Shown here: in pieces, positions 55,523 through 64,000 of the stretch | How positions within the stretch are numbered: the stretch's first letter is position 1 | Layout of the letters: every line of letters begins with the position of its first letter | DNA from: Streptomyces iconiensis | GTDB lineage: Bacteria > Actinomycetota > Actinomycetes > Streptomycetales > Streptomycetaceae | Length of the DNA stretch: 64,000 nt | Direction of reading: 5' to 3' | Assembly: GCF_028657195.3 (NCBI RefSeq) | Contig: NZ_JANCPR020000012.1 | Span: 124,001-188,000 of the forward strand | Translations under genes and position numbers: made by a program | The notes under the pieces: model-generated | Told to the model about the DNA's origin: nothing | Seen by the model: the letters and a program-made list of their open reading frames with translations, nothing else | Databases searched by the model: none

Positions 55523-58255
55523 TCAGTGCGCCGCCGACTCCCAGTCCTGGCCCGAGCCGACCGACACGTCCAGCGGGGCGCGGAGCGAGACGGCCGAGGC
55601 CATTTCGAGGCGCACCAGCTTCTCGACCTTCTCGCGCTCGCCGGGGGCGATCTCCAGCACGATTTCGTCGTGGACCTGGAGCAGCATCCGGGAGTTCAGC
55701 TCGGCCGCCCGCAGCGCGGCGTCGACCCTGAGCATGGCGACCTTGACGATGTCGGCGGCCGTGCCCTGGATCGGTGCGTTCAGCGCCATCCGCTCGGCCA
55801 TCTCGCGGCGCTGCCTGTTGTCGCTGTTGAGGTCCGGCAGATAGCGGCGGCGGCCCATGATCGTGTGCGTGTACCCGGTGGCGCGTGCCTCCTCGACGGC
55901 GCGCTGGAGATAGTCCCGCACCCCGCCGAACCGCTCGAAGAAGGTGTCCATCAGCTTGCGCGCCTCGTCCGGGGCGACGGCGAGCTGCTGGGAGAGGCCG
56001 AACGCGGACAGGCCGTAGGCCAGCCCGTACGACATCGCCTTGATCTTGCGGCGCATCTCCGGGTCGACCTGGGTCTTCTCGACGCCGAAGACCTGTGCGG
56101 CGACCGTGGTGTGCAGGTCCTCGCCGGAGGTGAACGCCTCGATGAGGCCCTCGTCCTCGGACAGGTGCGCCATCACGCGCAGTTCGATCTGGCTGTAGTC
56201 CGCCGTCATCAGCGACTCGTACCCCTCCCCCACGCGGAAGCCGCGCCGGATCGCACGGCCCTCGTCCGTGCGCACCGGGATGTTCTGGAGGTTGGGGTCC
56301 GTGGAGGACAGCCGGCCGGTGGCGGCCACCGTCTGGTTGAAGGTGGTGTGGATACGGCCGTCGGGCGCGACCGTCTTGATCAGGCCCTCGACCGTCGTCC
56401 GCAGCTTCTGCTGCTCGCGGTACCGCAGCATGATCACGGGCAGTTCGTGCTCGGTCTGTCCCGCGAGCCAGGCGAGAGCGTCCGCGTCCGTCGTGTAACC
56501 GGTCTTGGTCTTCTTCGTCTTGGGCAGCCCCAGCTCCCCGAACAGCACTTCCTGGAGCTGCTTGGGCGAGCCGAGGTTGAACTCGTGGCCCACCGCTGCG
56601 TGCGCCTCGCTCACCGCCTGCTGGACGGCGTCGGCGAACTGCCGCTCCAGGCCCGTCAGCCAGTCGCTGTCGGCCGCGATACCGGCCCGCTCCATGCGGG
56701 CCAGCAGCTCGGACGTCGGCAGCTCCAGGTCGCGCAGCATGTCGGCGGCGCCGACCTGCCCCAGCCGCGTCTCGAAGGCGGCGCCGAGGTCCAGGATCGT
56801 ACGGGCCTTGACCATCAGCGCGTCCGCCTCGGCCTGCTCGTCGGCGCCGAGTGCGAGCTGGCCCTCGGCCTCGGCCGTCGGGCCCAGCTCACGGCCCAGG
56901 TACTCGATCGACAGGGCGTCCAGCGCGAAGGAGCGGCGGCCCGGCTTGTCGAGGTAGGCGGCCAGTGCGGTGTCCATCCAGACGCCGTCGACGCCCCAGC
57001 CGTGCTCGGCGAAGACCCGCATGATCGCCTTCGCGTCGTGCATGATCTTGCGCTTGGCCGCGTCGGCGAGCCAGGCGGCGAACGCCTTCTCGTCGGCCTC
57101 GCTCAGCTTGGTGGGGTCGAACCAGGCGGCGGGGCCGGCCGGCGTGGCGAGGGCGACCTCGCTGACGCTGCCCGCACCCAGCTTCCACACGTCGACCGTG
57201 GCGACACCGAGCACCCCGTGCCCGTGTTCCGCCAGCCAGGGGCCCAGCCCGTCGGGGTCCAGGACGGTGCCGTCCACCTCGACGCCCTGCGCGGGCTCCG
57301 CCTGCTCCTCGCCCGCCGTGCCGGGGTCGGCCGCCATGAGCCGGTCGCGGAAGTTCTCGTTGCGGAACTCCAGCGCGTCCAGGATGACGCCGAGCGCCTG
57401 GCGGTCGTAGGGGACACGGACCAGGTCCGCGGGGCGGTCGGGCAGCTCCACGTTCCGGACCAGCTCGGTCAGGTGGCGGTTGAGCTTGACGGCGTCCAGG
57501 TGCTCGCGGAGGTTGGCGCCCGCCTTGCCCTTGACCTCGTCGGCGCGCTCGGCCAGCTCGGCGAACGAACCGAACTGGATGATCCACTTCGCGGCGGTCT
57601 TCTCGCCGACGCCGGGGATGCCGGGGAGGTTGTCCGAGGGGTCGCCGCGCAGCGCGGCGAAGTCGGGGTACTGCGCCGGGGCCAGGCCGTACTTCTCCTC
57701 GACCTTCTCCGGGGTGTACCGCGTCAGCTCGGAGACGCCCTTGGTGGGGTAGAGCACCGTGACGTTCTCCGACACCAGCTGGAACGCGTCGCGGTCGCCC
57801 GTGACGATCGAAACGTGGAAGCCCTCGGCCTCGGCCTCGGTGGCGAGGGTGGCGATGACGTCGTCGGCCTCGAAGCCGTCCACCGCGTACCGCCGCACGC
57901 CCATCGCGTCCAGCAGTTCGCCGATCAGCTCGACCTGGCCCTTGAACTCGTCCGGGCTCTTGGACCTGTTCGCCTTGTACTCGGGGAACTCCTCGGAGCG
58001 CCAGGTCTTGCGCGAGACGTCGAAGGCGACGGCGAAGTGCGTGGGCGCCTCATCACGCAGTGTGTTCGCCAGCATCGAGGCGAAGCCGTAGATCGCGTTC
58101 GTCGGCTGGCCCGTCGAGGTGGAGAAGTTCTCGGCGGGCAGCGCGAAGAACGCGCGGTACGCGAGGGAGTGCCCGTCCATGAGCATGAGACGGGGGGCGT
58201 CCCCGCCGTTCGGAGCTGTCGTTTTCGCTGTCGTCTTCGATGCCGTCTTAGCCAC
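55523..58255 (-). CDS. polA: DNA polymerase I
   Basis: 910 residues; GTG 58255 follows GGGAGGA by eight bases. Removes RNA primers and fills gaps in replication and excision repair, so it works with uvrA/uvrB here. 5'-nuclease domain about 20-310 (LMDGHSLAYRAFFAL, FEADDVIATLA, GDPSDNLPGIPGVGEKTA). The 3'-5' exonuclease-like region (about 330-500) lacks the D-x-E metal ligands, as in other actinobacterial PolA, so proofreading is absent. The polymerase domain carries motif A MTADYSQIELRVMAHLS (about 678), the O-helix RRKIKAMSYGLAYGLS and motif C LLQVHDEIVLE (about 860). A short Lys/Thr/Ala leader (AKTASKTTAKTTA) precedes the domain. Confidence 0.97.
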   Translation of the reverse strand: MAKTASKTTAKTTAPNGGDAPRLMLMDGHSLAYRAFFALPAENFSTSTGQPTNAIYGFASMLANTLRDEAPTHFAVAFDVSRKTWRSEEFPEYKANRSKSPDEFKGQVELIGELLDAMGVRRYAVDGFEADDVIATLATEAEAEGFHVSIVTGDRDAFQLVSENVTVLYPTKGVSELTRYTPEKVEEKYGLAPAQYPDFAALRGDPSDNLPGIPGVGEKTAAKWIIQFGSFAELAERADEVKGKAGANLREHLDAVKLNRHLTELVRNVELPDRPADLVRVPYDRQALGVILDALEFRNENFRDRLMAADPGTAGEEQAEPAQGVEVDGTVLDPDGLGPWLAEHGHGVLGVATVDVWKLGAGSVSEVALATPAGPAAWFDPTKLSEADEKAFAAWLADAAKRKIMHDAKAIMRVFAEHGWGVDGVWMDTALAAYLDKPGRRSFALDALSIEYLGRELGPTAEAEGQLALGADEQAEADALMVKARTILDLGAAFETRLGQVGAADMLRDLELPTSELLARMERAGIAADSDWLTGLERQFADAVQQAVSEAHAAVGHEFNLGSPKQLQEVLFGELGLPKTKKTKTGYTTDADALAWLAGQTEHELPVIMLRYREQQKLRTTVEGLIKTVAPDGRIHTTFNQTVAATGRLSSTDPNLQNIPVRTDEGRAIRRGFRVGEGYESLMTADYSQIELRVMAHLSEDEGLIEAFTSGEDLHTTVAAQVFGVEKTQVDPEMRRKIKAMSYGLAYGLSAFGLSQQLAVAPDEARKLMDTFFERFGGVRDYLQRAVEEARATGYTHTIMGRRRYLPDLNSDNRQRREMAERMALNAPIQGTAADIVKVAMLRVDAALRAAELNSRMLLQVHDEIVLEIAPGEREKVEKLVRLEMASAVSLRAPLDVSVGSGQDWESAAH

Positions 58256-58449
58256 GGGATCGATCCTCCCACGCGGCACTGACAACGCGGTGCCGCTCCC
58301 GCCGTCGCGGGGCACCGGCGACCCCCGTGCGGGCCGGTGGCCTGGGCGTACGCGCTCCCCGCCGGGCGGCGGCCCGGACGGTGGGGCCCGGCGGAACGGA
58401 CCCACACACCCCCTGTGACGAGCTGTCCACAGATGGCACCATCGGGTCC

Positions 58450-60732
58450 ATGATGCGAAAGCCGCCTTCCGTCGACCCTGTCCAGGACGCACCCGAGGTC
58501 AGCCCGCCCGAGCATGCGGCGGCGGGGCTCACCGCCATCGGACACTCGCTGCGTATCGCGGGCAAGCAGATGGGGGTGAAGCGGACCGCGCTGACCCTGC
58601 TGCGGGTCAACCAGAAGCAGGGGTTCGACTGCCCCGGCTGCGCCTGGCCCGAGGGCGACAAGCGGCACGCGGCCGAGTTCTGCGAGAACGGCGCGAAGGC
58701 CGTCGCGGAAGAGGCGACCACGCACCGGGTCACCCGTGACTTCTTCGCCGCGCACCCCGTCGCCGACCTCGCGAACCGCTCCGGGTACTGGCTGGGGCAG
58801 CAGGGCCGCCTCACCGAGCCGATGTATCTGCCCGAGGGCGGCCAGGCGTACGAGCCGATCTCCTGGGAGCGCGCCTTCTCGCTGATCGCCGAGGAGCTGA
58901 CCGCGCTGGACTCACCGGACGAGGCGGTCTTCTACACCTCGGGGCGCACCAGCAACGAGGCCGCTTTCCTCTACCAGCTCTTCGCCCGCGAGTTCGGCAC
59001 GAACAACCTGCCCGACTGCTCCAACATGTGCCACGAGTCCTCGGGTTCGGCGCTCACCGAGACCATCGGCGTCGGAAAGGGCAGCGTCCTGCTGGAGGAC
59101 CTCTACAAGTCCGACCTGATCATCGTCGCCGGCCAGAACCCCGGCACCAACCACCCCCGCATGCTCTCGGCGCTGGAGAAGGCCAAGGCGGGCGGCGCGA
59201 AGATCATCACGGTCAACCCGCTGCCCGAGGCCGGCATGGAGCGGTTCAAGAACCCGCAGACCCCCAGGGGGCTGGCCGCCGGCGGCACCCCGCTCACGGA
59301 CCTGTTCCTGCAGATCCGCATCGGCGGCGACCAGGCGCTCTTCCGTACGCTCAACCGGCTCATCCTGGAACGCGAGGGCGCCACCGACGACGCGTTCATC
59401 GCCGAACACACGCACGGCTTCGAGGAGTTCGCGCGCGAGGCGCGCACCACCGACTGGGACGCGACCCTGCGCGCGACCGGCCTGGAGCGCCAGGAGATCG
59501 AACGCGCCCTGGAGATGGTGCTGGCCTCCCGCCGTACGGTCGTGTGCTGGGCGATGGGCCTCACCCAGCACAAGCACTCCGTGCCCACCATCAGGGAGGT
59601 CGTCAACTTCCTTCTGCTGCGCGGGAACATCGGCAGGCCGGGCGCCGGAGTGTGCCCCGTGCGCGGGCACAGCAACGTGCAGGGCGACCGCACCATGGGC
59701 ATCTTCGAGCGCCCGGCCCCCGCCTTCCTGGACGCGCTGGAGAAGGAGTTCGGCTTCGCGCCGCCGCGCGAGCACGGCTTCGACGTCGTACGCGCCATCC
59801 GCGCACTGCGCGACGGCGAGGCCAAGGTCTTCTTCGCCATGGGCGGCAACTTCGTCGCCGCCTCGCCCGACACCGAGGTGACCGAGGCCGCCATGCGCAA
59901 GGCACGGCTCACCGTGCACGTGTCCACGAAGCTCAACCGCTCCCACTGCGTGACCGGGGCTCGCGCGCTGATCCTCCCCACCCTGGGGCGCACGGAGCGG
60001 GACACCCAGAGCGGCGGCGACCAGTTCGTGACCGTCGAGGACTCCATGGGCATGGTGCACGCCTCACGCGGCCGACTCGCGCCGGCGAGCCCCCAGTTGC
60101 TCTCCGAACCCGCCATCGTCGCCCGCCTGGCGCGGGCCGTGCTCGGGCGGGACTCCAGCACCCCGTGGGAGGACTTCGAGGCCGACTACGGGCTCGTACG
60201 CGACCGCATCGCGCGCGTCATCCCCGGCTTCGAGGACTTCAACGCGCGGGTCGCACACCCCGGTGGCTTCGCGCTGCCGCACGCGCCCCGCGACGAGCGG
60301 CGCTTCCCGACGGCAACGGGCAAGGCCAACTTCACGGCTGCGCCCGTCGAGCACCCCCACCTGCCCGAGGGCCGTCTGCTGCTCCAGACCCTGCGCTCGC
60401 ACGACCAGTACAACACCACCATCTACGGCCTGGACGACCGCTACAGGGGCATCAAGAACGGCCGCCGCGTGGTGCTCGTACGCGCCGAGGACGCCACGGC
60501 GCTCGGCCTGCCCGACGGCTCCTACGCCGACCTCACCAGCGAGTGGAGCGACGGCGTCGAACGGGTGGCGCGCGGCTTCCGCGTCGTCCACTACCCCACG
60601 GCGCGAGGCTGCGCCGCCGCCTACTACCCCGAGACCAACGTCCTCGTCCCCCTCGACGCCACGGCGGACACCAGCAACACCCCGGCCAGCAAGTCCGTGG
60701 TGATCAGGCTCACGCCCGCTGCGCGGGACTAG
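58450..60732 (+). CDS. FdhF/YdeP-family molybdopterin-dependent oxidoreductase
   Basis: 760 residues from ATG 58450 (a second ATG follows at once). The N-terminal GFDCPGCAWPEG (about 57-68) is the YdeP-type cysteine motif replacing the [4Fe-4S] site of classical formate dehydrogenases. The molybdopterin-binding core shows YTSGRTSNEAAFLYQLFAREFGTNNLPDCSNMCHESS, VAGQNPGTNHPRM, CWAMGLTQHKHSV, RGNIGRPGAGVCPVRGHSNVQGDRTMG and a C-terminal dinucleotide-binding domain with LRSHDQYNTTIYG. Cytoplasmic, no Tat signal. In enterobacteria YdeP relates to acid resistance; substrate unknown. Divergent from polA. Confidence 0.92.
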   Translation: MMRKPPSVDPVQDAPEVSPPEHAAAGLTAIGHSLRIAGKQMGVKRTALTLLRVNQKQGFDCPGCAWPEGDKRHAAEFCENGAKAVAEEATTHRVTRDFFAAHPVADLANRSGYWLGQQGRLTEPMYLPEGGQAYEPISWERAFSLIAEELTALDSPDEAVFYTSGRTSNEAAFLYQLFAREFGTNNLPDCSNMCHESSGSALTETIGVGKGSVLLEDLYKSDLIIVAGQNPGTNHPRMLSALEKAKAGGAKIITVNPLPEAGMERFKNPQTPRGLAAGGTPLTDLFLQIRIGGDQALFRTLNRLILEREGATDDAFIAEHTHGFEEFAREARTTDWDATLRATGLERQEIERALEMVLASRRTVVCWAMGLTQHKHSVPTIREVVNFLLLRGNIGRPGAGVCPVRGHSNVQGDRTMGIFERPAPAFLDALEKEFGFAPPREHGFDVVRAIRALRDGEAKVFFAMGGNFVAASPDTEVTEAAMRKARLTVHVSTKLNRSHCVTGARALILPTLGRTERDTQSGGDQFVTVEDSMGMVHASRGRLAPASPQLLSEPAIVARLARAVLGRDSSTPWEDFEADYGLVRDRIARVIPGFEDFNARVAHPGGFALPHAPRDERRFPTATGKANFTAAPVEHPHLPEGRLLLQTLRSHDQYNTTIYGLDDRYRGIKNGRRVVLVRAEDATALGLPDGSYADLTSEWSDGVERVARGFRVVHYPTARGCAAAYYPETNVLVPLDATADTSNTPASKSVVIRLTPAARD

Positions 60733-60825
60733 AACTGGCAGCGCCGTACGGGGGCTGGCTTAAGCTCGGACGGGACCGTACGGGCGAGACGCTCGTACGG
60801 GTGTGCAGACAAGGAGCAGCGGCGC

Positions 60826-61293
60826 ATGGGTGAGCAGTCCACGACCAAGTTCCCGCAGGAGATCCTGGACCAGTGGGCGGGCTCGGGGCTCGACCTGCCG
60901 TCGCTGTTCTCCGCGGGACACCTGGGTGAGCGCATGGGCCTGGAGGTCGTGGAGGCCAGCCCCGAACGCGTGGTCGGCACCCTGCCCGTCGAGGGCAACA
61001 CCCAGCCCTACGGACTGCTGCACGGCGGCGCCTCGGCCGTGCTCGCCGAGACCCTCGGCTCGGTCGGTGCGATGCTGCACGGCGGCCCCGGCAAGGTCGC
61101 CGTCGGCGTGGACCTCAACTGCACCCACCACCGCGGCCTGCGCTCAGGGCTGGTCACCGGCACGGCGACCCCCGTGCACCGTGGCCGCACGATGACGACG
61201 TACGAGATCGCCGTCACCGACGAGAACGGCAAGAAGGTCTGCTCGGCCCGCCTCACCTGCCTCCTGCGCGAGGCGGATCCGGCCGGAAACTGA
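60826..61293 (+). CDS. PaaI-type hotdog-fold thioesterase
   Basis: 155 residues; ATG 60826 follows AAGGAG. The hotdog signature is GNTQPYGLLHGGASAVLAETLGS (about residues 58-80), with HGG and the catalytic acid Glu in the helix, then VAVGVDLNCTHHRGL. Such enzymes hydrolyse acyl- or aryl-CoA thioesters, e.g. phenylacetate pathway intermediates or stalled products. Gene lies 93 bases after the oxidoreductase; no paa genes are near. Specificity unknown. Confidence 0.92.
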   Translation: MGEQSTTKFPQEILDQWAGSGLDLPSLFSAGHLGERMGLEVVEASPERVVGTLPVEGNTQPYGLLHGGASAVLAETLGSVGAMLHGGPGKVAVGVDLNCTHHRGLRSGLVTGTATPVHRGRTMTTYEIAVTDENGKKVCSARLTCLLREADPAGN

Positions 61294-61506
61294 TTCCGGC
61301 CGGGAACCCGCCCGGACGGGGACCGGCCCCCGCGCCGGAACCTGCCCCCCGCCGGTACCGGTCACCGGGCCGCCTGTCGTCATCGCCGGTCCCGCCGCCC
61401 CGCGTTGGTGCCGCCCCGCGTTGGTACCGCCCGCGCTGCTGCCGGCCGCATCGCCGCCGCCCACGTTGGTACCCGTCGTACGGTCGCCGTGGGGCTCAGG
61501 CGGCGC
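61294..61506. other. Gap with 16-bp tandem repeat
   Basis: GCCGCCCCGCGTTGGT occurs twice in tandem (61394-61409, 61410-61425), followed by diverged copies (to about 61475, ending CCCACGTTGGTACC). No gene is supported. Confidence 0.6.
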
Positions 61507-61512
61507 TAACGT
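61507..61512 (+). promoter_or_regulatory. -10-like element of the membrane-anchored unknown
   Basis: TAACGT ends six bases before ATG 61519 with no ribosome binding site between; leaderless start likely. Confidence 0.4.
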
Positions 61513-61518
61513 CCCCGC

Positions 61519-62100
61519 ATGGGGGACGTGTTGAGCGGCGGCGGAGAGGGTCAGCGGCTGGGTGAGCGGTGGGCGGCTCTGCCGCGGAAGGTACGCCGGG
61601 TGACGCTCGCGGCCACCGCGCTCGTACTGCTGGCCGTGGCGACGGGCTTCGCGCTCACCACGCGCCCCGATGCGGCGCCGCGCGGTACGCAACGGGTGCC
61701 GTATCCGGTGCACAGCACCCGTATCACCTTCGTCAGGGTCCTCGACGTGGACGCGCGGAAGCGCACGTTCGCCGTGGAGATGCGGGCCACGACCGCCGAT
61801 CCCGTGCTCATAGAACGCATCGGCCAGGACTACGCGACGCTGGACCTGGTCCTGCGCCCATCACGCCCGGTCAAGGTGGAGCCGGGGCGTCCGAAGGCGC
61901 TGTTGCTGCGTGTGCGGGTCGTCTCCTGCCTGGGGCTGCCCCTCAGAGCGAGGCTGCCCTACCTCGAAGTAACACTGCGTAACGCACGCGCCACGCAGGT
62001 TCTGAGCTTCATCCCCGGTGATCATTACGCCCGGTCACTCACGCGCGTCTTCCGTACGGTATGCGGACCCTCTCGCGGCCCCTCCACCGGCACCCCCTGA
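61519..62100 (+). CDS. Membrane-anchored extracellular protein of unknown function
   Basis: 193 residues. ATG 61519 is preceded only by TAACGT. A short cytoplasmic N-terminus rich in charge (residues 1-28) leads into one transmembrane helix (VTLAATALVLLAVATGFAL), and an extracellular domain of ~140 residues follows (VPYPVHSTRITFVRVLDVDARKRTFAVEM, LDLVLRPSRPVKVEPGRPKALLLRV). Two cysteines (VVSCLG, TVCGPS) may form a disulfide. The beta-rich pattern suggests an Ig-like fold. It lies directly before the liv operon but is separated by 284 bases. No family recognised. Confidence 0.7.
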   Translation: MGDVLSGGGEGQRLGERWAALPRKVRRVTLAATALVLLAVATGFALTTRPDAAPRGTQRVPYPVHSTRITFVRVLDVDARKRTFAVEMRATTADPVLIERIGQDYATLDLVLRPSRPVKVEPGRPKALLLRVRVVSCLGLPLRARLPYLEVTLRNARATQVLSFIPGDHYARSLTRVFRTVCGPSRGPSTGTP

Positions 62101-62384
62101 ACCAACTGCGACTTCACACCGGGATACCTGTCCGCTACATCGCCGTCATACAAGGCGAGTTGGCACCCATCCCCGACACGGCGCCGGGTTCCCGCCCGGT
62201 CATAACAAGAGAGTCACATCCTGCCCTTGACCTCTGCCCGACTCCATCCCATCGCCATAGAGTCACCGCCAGTCACTACGCCGCCGGGCGTGCGCGACAG
62301 GCACCGATCTGTACCACCAGTACGGCCCGGCGCGCGATACGGCCATTTACTCCGCGATGGCCGCGCCTGGGGAAAGGACTGATC
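62101..62384. other. Upstream region of the liv operon
   Basis: 284 bases without a gene. TTGACC at about 62227-62232 is a good -35, but no -10 of TANNNT type lies at the right distance, so I cannot place the promoter. The ribosome binding site AAAGGA (62373-62378) precedes GTG 62385. Confidence 0.35.
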
Positions 62385-63629
62385 GTGCGTCACCGTTCCT
62401 TGCTCATTCTCACCACCACCGTCACGGTGGGAGCTCTCACGCTCTCGGCATGTGGCTCTCGCGACGACAAGGGTGGAAGCGGGGACAGTGGTGGCAAGAC
62501 CACTGTCACCATCGGGCTCGACGCCCCGCTGACCGGTGACCTGTCCGCGCTGGGCCAGGGCATCAAGAACTCCACCGACCTCGCCGTGAAGACCGCGAAC
62601 AAGAACAACGAGGTCAAGGGAGTCACCTTCAAGCTGGAGACCCTGGACGACCAGGGACAGGCCGGAACCGGCCAGCAGAACGCCACCAAACTCGTCGGCA
62701 ACGAGGAAGTGGCCGGCGTCGTCGGCCCGCTCAACTCGCACGTCGGCCAGTCGATGCAGAAGGTCTTCGGCAACGCCGACCTCGTCCAGGTCTCCCCCGC
62801 CAACACGGCCCCGCAGCTCTCGCAGGGACCCGACTGGCAGAAGGGCGACAAGAAGCGGCTGTTCGACACCTACTTCCGGACGGCCACCACCGACGCCGTG
62901 CAGGGCCCGTACGCCGCCCAATACCTCTTCAACAAGAAGAAGTTCAAGAACGCGTACATCATCGACGACAAGAAGACCTACGGTGCGGGGCTCGCGGGCA
63001 CCTTCCAGGACGAGTTCAAGAAGCTCGGCGGCAAGATCGTGGGCAGCGACCACATCAACCCCGAGGACCGCGACTTCTCGGCCGTCGCCACCAAGGTCGC
63101 CAAGTCCAAGGCCGACTTCGTCTACATCGGCAGCGAATACCCCACCGGCGCACCGCTCTCCGCGCAGATCAAGAAGGCCGGCGGAAACATACCCGCGGTC
63201 GGCGGTGACGCGCTCTACAGCGCCGAGTACATCAAGCTGCACAAGAAAAAGTCCGAAGGCGACATGGCGACCTCCGTCGGCGCCCCGCTGGAGACCCTCG
63301 ACACCGCCAAGACCTTCATGAAGAACTACAAGGCCGGCGGCTACAAGCTCCCCTACGAGGCGTACGGCGGCTACGCGTACGACAGCGCGTGGGCCGTCAT
63401 CCAGGCCGTCAAGGCGGTCGTCGAGAAGAACGACGGCAAGCTCCCCGACGACATGGACGACGCGCGCAAGCAGATCACCGACGCCATGAAGGACGTCAAG
63501 TTCAGTGGCGTGACCGGCGATGTCGCCTTCGACGAGTACGGCGACACCACCAACAAGCAGCTCTCCGTATACGAGGTCAAGGGCGGCAAGCACGTACCCG
63601 TGCAAACCGGCACCTTCCAGGAAAACTGA
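62385..63629 (+). CDS. livK: Branched-chain amino acid ABC transporter substrate-binding lipoprotein
   Basis: 414 residues; GTG 62385 follows GGAAAGG by seven bases. Signal peptide with lipobox LTLSACGS (Cys about 23), so the protein is lipid-anchored outside the membrane. The Leu/Ile/Val-type periplasmic-binding fold is clear: VTIGLDAPLTGDLSALGQGIKNSTDLAV, DDQGQAGTGQQNATKLVGNEEVAGVVGPLNS, SPANTAPQLSQ, RTATTDAVQGPYAAQYLF, IDDKKTYGAGLAGTFQDEF, AYGGYAYDSAWAVIQAV. It captures branched-chain amino acids (or related compounds) for the permease encoded next. A hairpin separates the two genes. Confidence 0.93.
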   Translation: MRHRSLLILTTTVTVGALTLSACGSRDDKGGSGDSGGKTTVTIGLDAPLTGDLSALGQGIKNSTDLAVKTANKNNEVKGVTFKLETLDDQGQAGTGQQNATKLVGNEEVAGVVGPLNSHVGQSMQKVFGNADLVQVSPANTAPQLSQGPDWQKGDKKRLFDTYFRTATTDAVQGPYAAQYLFNKKKFKNAYIIDDKKTYGAGLAGTFQDEFKKLGGKIVGSDHINPEDRDFSAVATKVAKSKADFVYIGSEYPTGAPLSAQIKKAGGNIPAVGGDALYSAEYIKLHKKKSEGDMATSVGAPLETLDTAKTFMKNYKAGGYKLPYEAYGGYAYDSAWAVIQAVKAVVEKNDGKLPDDMDDARKQITDAMKDVKFSGVTGDVAFDEYGDTTNKQLSVYEVKGGKHVPVQTGTFQEN

Positions 63630-63659
63630 CCTGGCCCACCGCCCCAATTCGTACATCCA

Positions 63660-63694
63660 GCTGCGCGGGGACGCCACCAGCGCCCCCGCGCAGC
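63660..63694 (+). promoter_or_regulatory. Intercistronic hairpin between livK and livH
   Basis: GCTGCGCGGGG (63660-63670) and CCCCGCGCAGC (63684-63694), 11 perfect pairs and a 13-base loop, 30 bases after the livK stop. It is likely a partial terminator or mRNA-stabilising stem that keeps binding-protein mRNA in excess over permease mRNA. Confidence 0.6.
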
Positions 63695-63724
63695 CGTATC
63701 TGACACACCTCCGGAGGACCCCCG

Positions 63725-64000
63725 GTGCAAGATCTGCCGGATCAGCTGGCGAACGGACTCGCCCTCGGCGCGTTGTACGGCCTCATCGCGATCGGGTACA
63801 CGATGGTCTACGGCATCGTCCAGCTCATCAACTTCGCCCATGGCGAGATATTCATGATCGGCGGCTTCGGCGCGCTGACCGCATACCTGTGGCTGCCCGA
63901 GGGAACAGGGCTCGTCGTCGCCCTGCCCCTCATGATCCTTCTCGGCGTCGTCTGCGCCACCCTGGTCGGCGTCGGAGCGGAACGCTTCGCCTACCGGCCC
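63725..64000 (+). CDS. livH: Branched-chain amino acid ABC permease LivH, 3' end beyond window
   Basis: GTG 63725 follows GGAGG by seven bases. The 92 visible residues read MQDLPDQLANGLALGALYGL, then IAIGYTMVYGIVQLINFAHGEIFMIGGF and a second hydrophobic stretch VVALPLMILLGVVCATLVGVG, ending ERFAYRP at the window edge. The N-G-(L)-x-x-G-x-x-Y-x-L-x-A-x-G and NFAHGE segments are the signature of LivH-type inner-membrane permeases. It should be followed by livM, livG and livF outside the window. Confidence 0.93.
   Translation, partial: MQDLPDQLANGLALGALYGLIAIGYTMVYGIVQLINFAHGEIFMIGGFGALTAYLWLPEGTGLVVALPLMILLGVVCATLVGVGAERFAYRP

Noticed and set aside
62061-62384. Upstream extension of livK in frame
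   Set aside because: It would bury the lipoprotein signal peptide; GTG 62385 has a good ribosome binding site and gives a proper lipobox.

Overview
This window reads as core chromosome of a high-GC actinomycete, almost certainly a Streptomyces. The evidence is the very strong G/C bias at third codon positions, GGAGG-type ribosome binding sites alternating with TANNNT elements directly in front of start codons, a mycothiol-dependent enzyme family member, Streptomyces-type small proteins, and a gene order (uvrA, terC/terD, uvrB, ogt, coaE, rpsA, polA, branched-chain amino acid transporter) that I know from Streptomyces chromosomes. I see no rRNA, tRNA, insertion sequence, prophage or CRISPR array.

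Layout. 1-4 kb (minus): a DEAD/DEAH helicase cut by the window edge, a metallo-beta-lactamase-fold hydrolase and a mycothiol-dependent isomerase-family protein. 4-8 kb (plus): uvrA with a long Lys/Ala tail, and a secreted Rieske protein. 8-14.4 kb: an HTH regulator divergent from a secreted papain-like cysteine protease that is closely followed by a membrane-anchored partner, then a large secreted phosphodiester glycosidase/metallophosphoesterase fusion with a candidate DasR site. 14.5-21 kb (minus): terC behind a yybP-ykoY-type manganese riboswitch, two TerD-family genes and uvrB. 21-27 kb: a secreted glycerophosphodiester phosphodiesterase, ogt, an MFS transporter, a PIG-L deacetylase, an MHYT sensor membrane protein and an orphan PemK/MazF-like protein.

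27-39 kb is the most accessory part: a methyltransferase, a TPR protein resembling the C-terminal part of NB-ARC regulators, a secreted EEP-type nuclease/phosphatase, a PQQGYA-repeat protein, a translationally coupled SNF2 helicase/SWIM pair, a small protein ending in an amyloid-like (RHIM/BASS-like) motif, a HAD-fold protein, and a decayed stretch with an MFS remnant and 28-bp tandem repeats. 39-46.5 kb: a small TPR protein, coaE, a giant RING-finger/TerD protein, a PAC2-family protein and a secreted beta-helix protein. 46.6-58 kb: rpsA with a clear promoter, a methyltransferase, hrpB, a DUF3068 protein with a 44-residue companion, a transglycosylase with Ig-like domains, and polA. 58-64 kb: a YdeP-type molybdopterin oxidoreductase, a hotdog thioesterase, a membrane-anchored unknown, and the start of the liv operon.

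How the genes fit together: DNA repair and replication (uvrA, uvrB, ogt, polA), the Ter stress/metal group (terC, two terD genes and the distant RING-TerD gene), envelope and extracellular hydrolysis (protease, glycosidase/phosphoesterase, GDPD, EEP, beta-helix, transglycosylase), and housekeeping (rpsA, coaE, liv). Strong hairpins separate most convergent genes. Short tandem repeats recur at gene boundaries.
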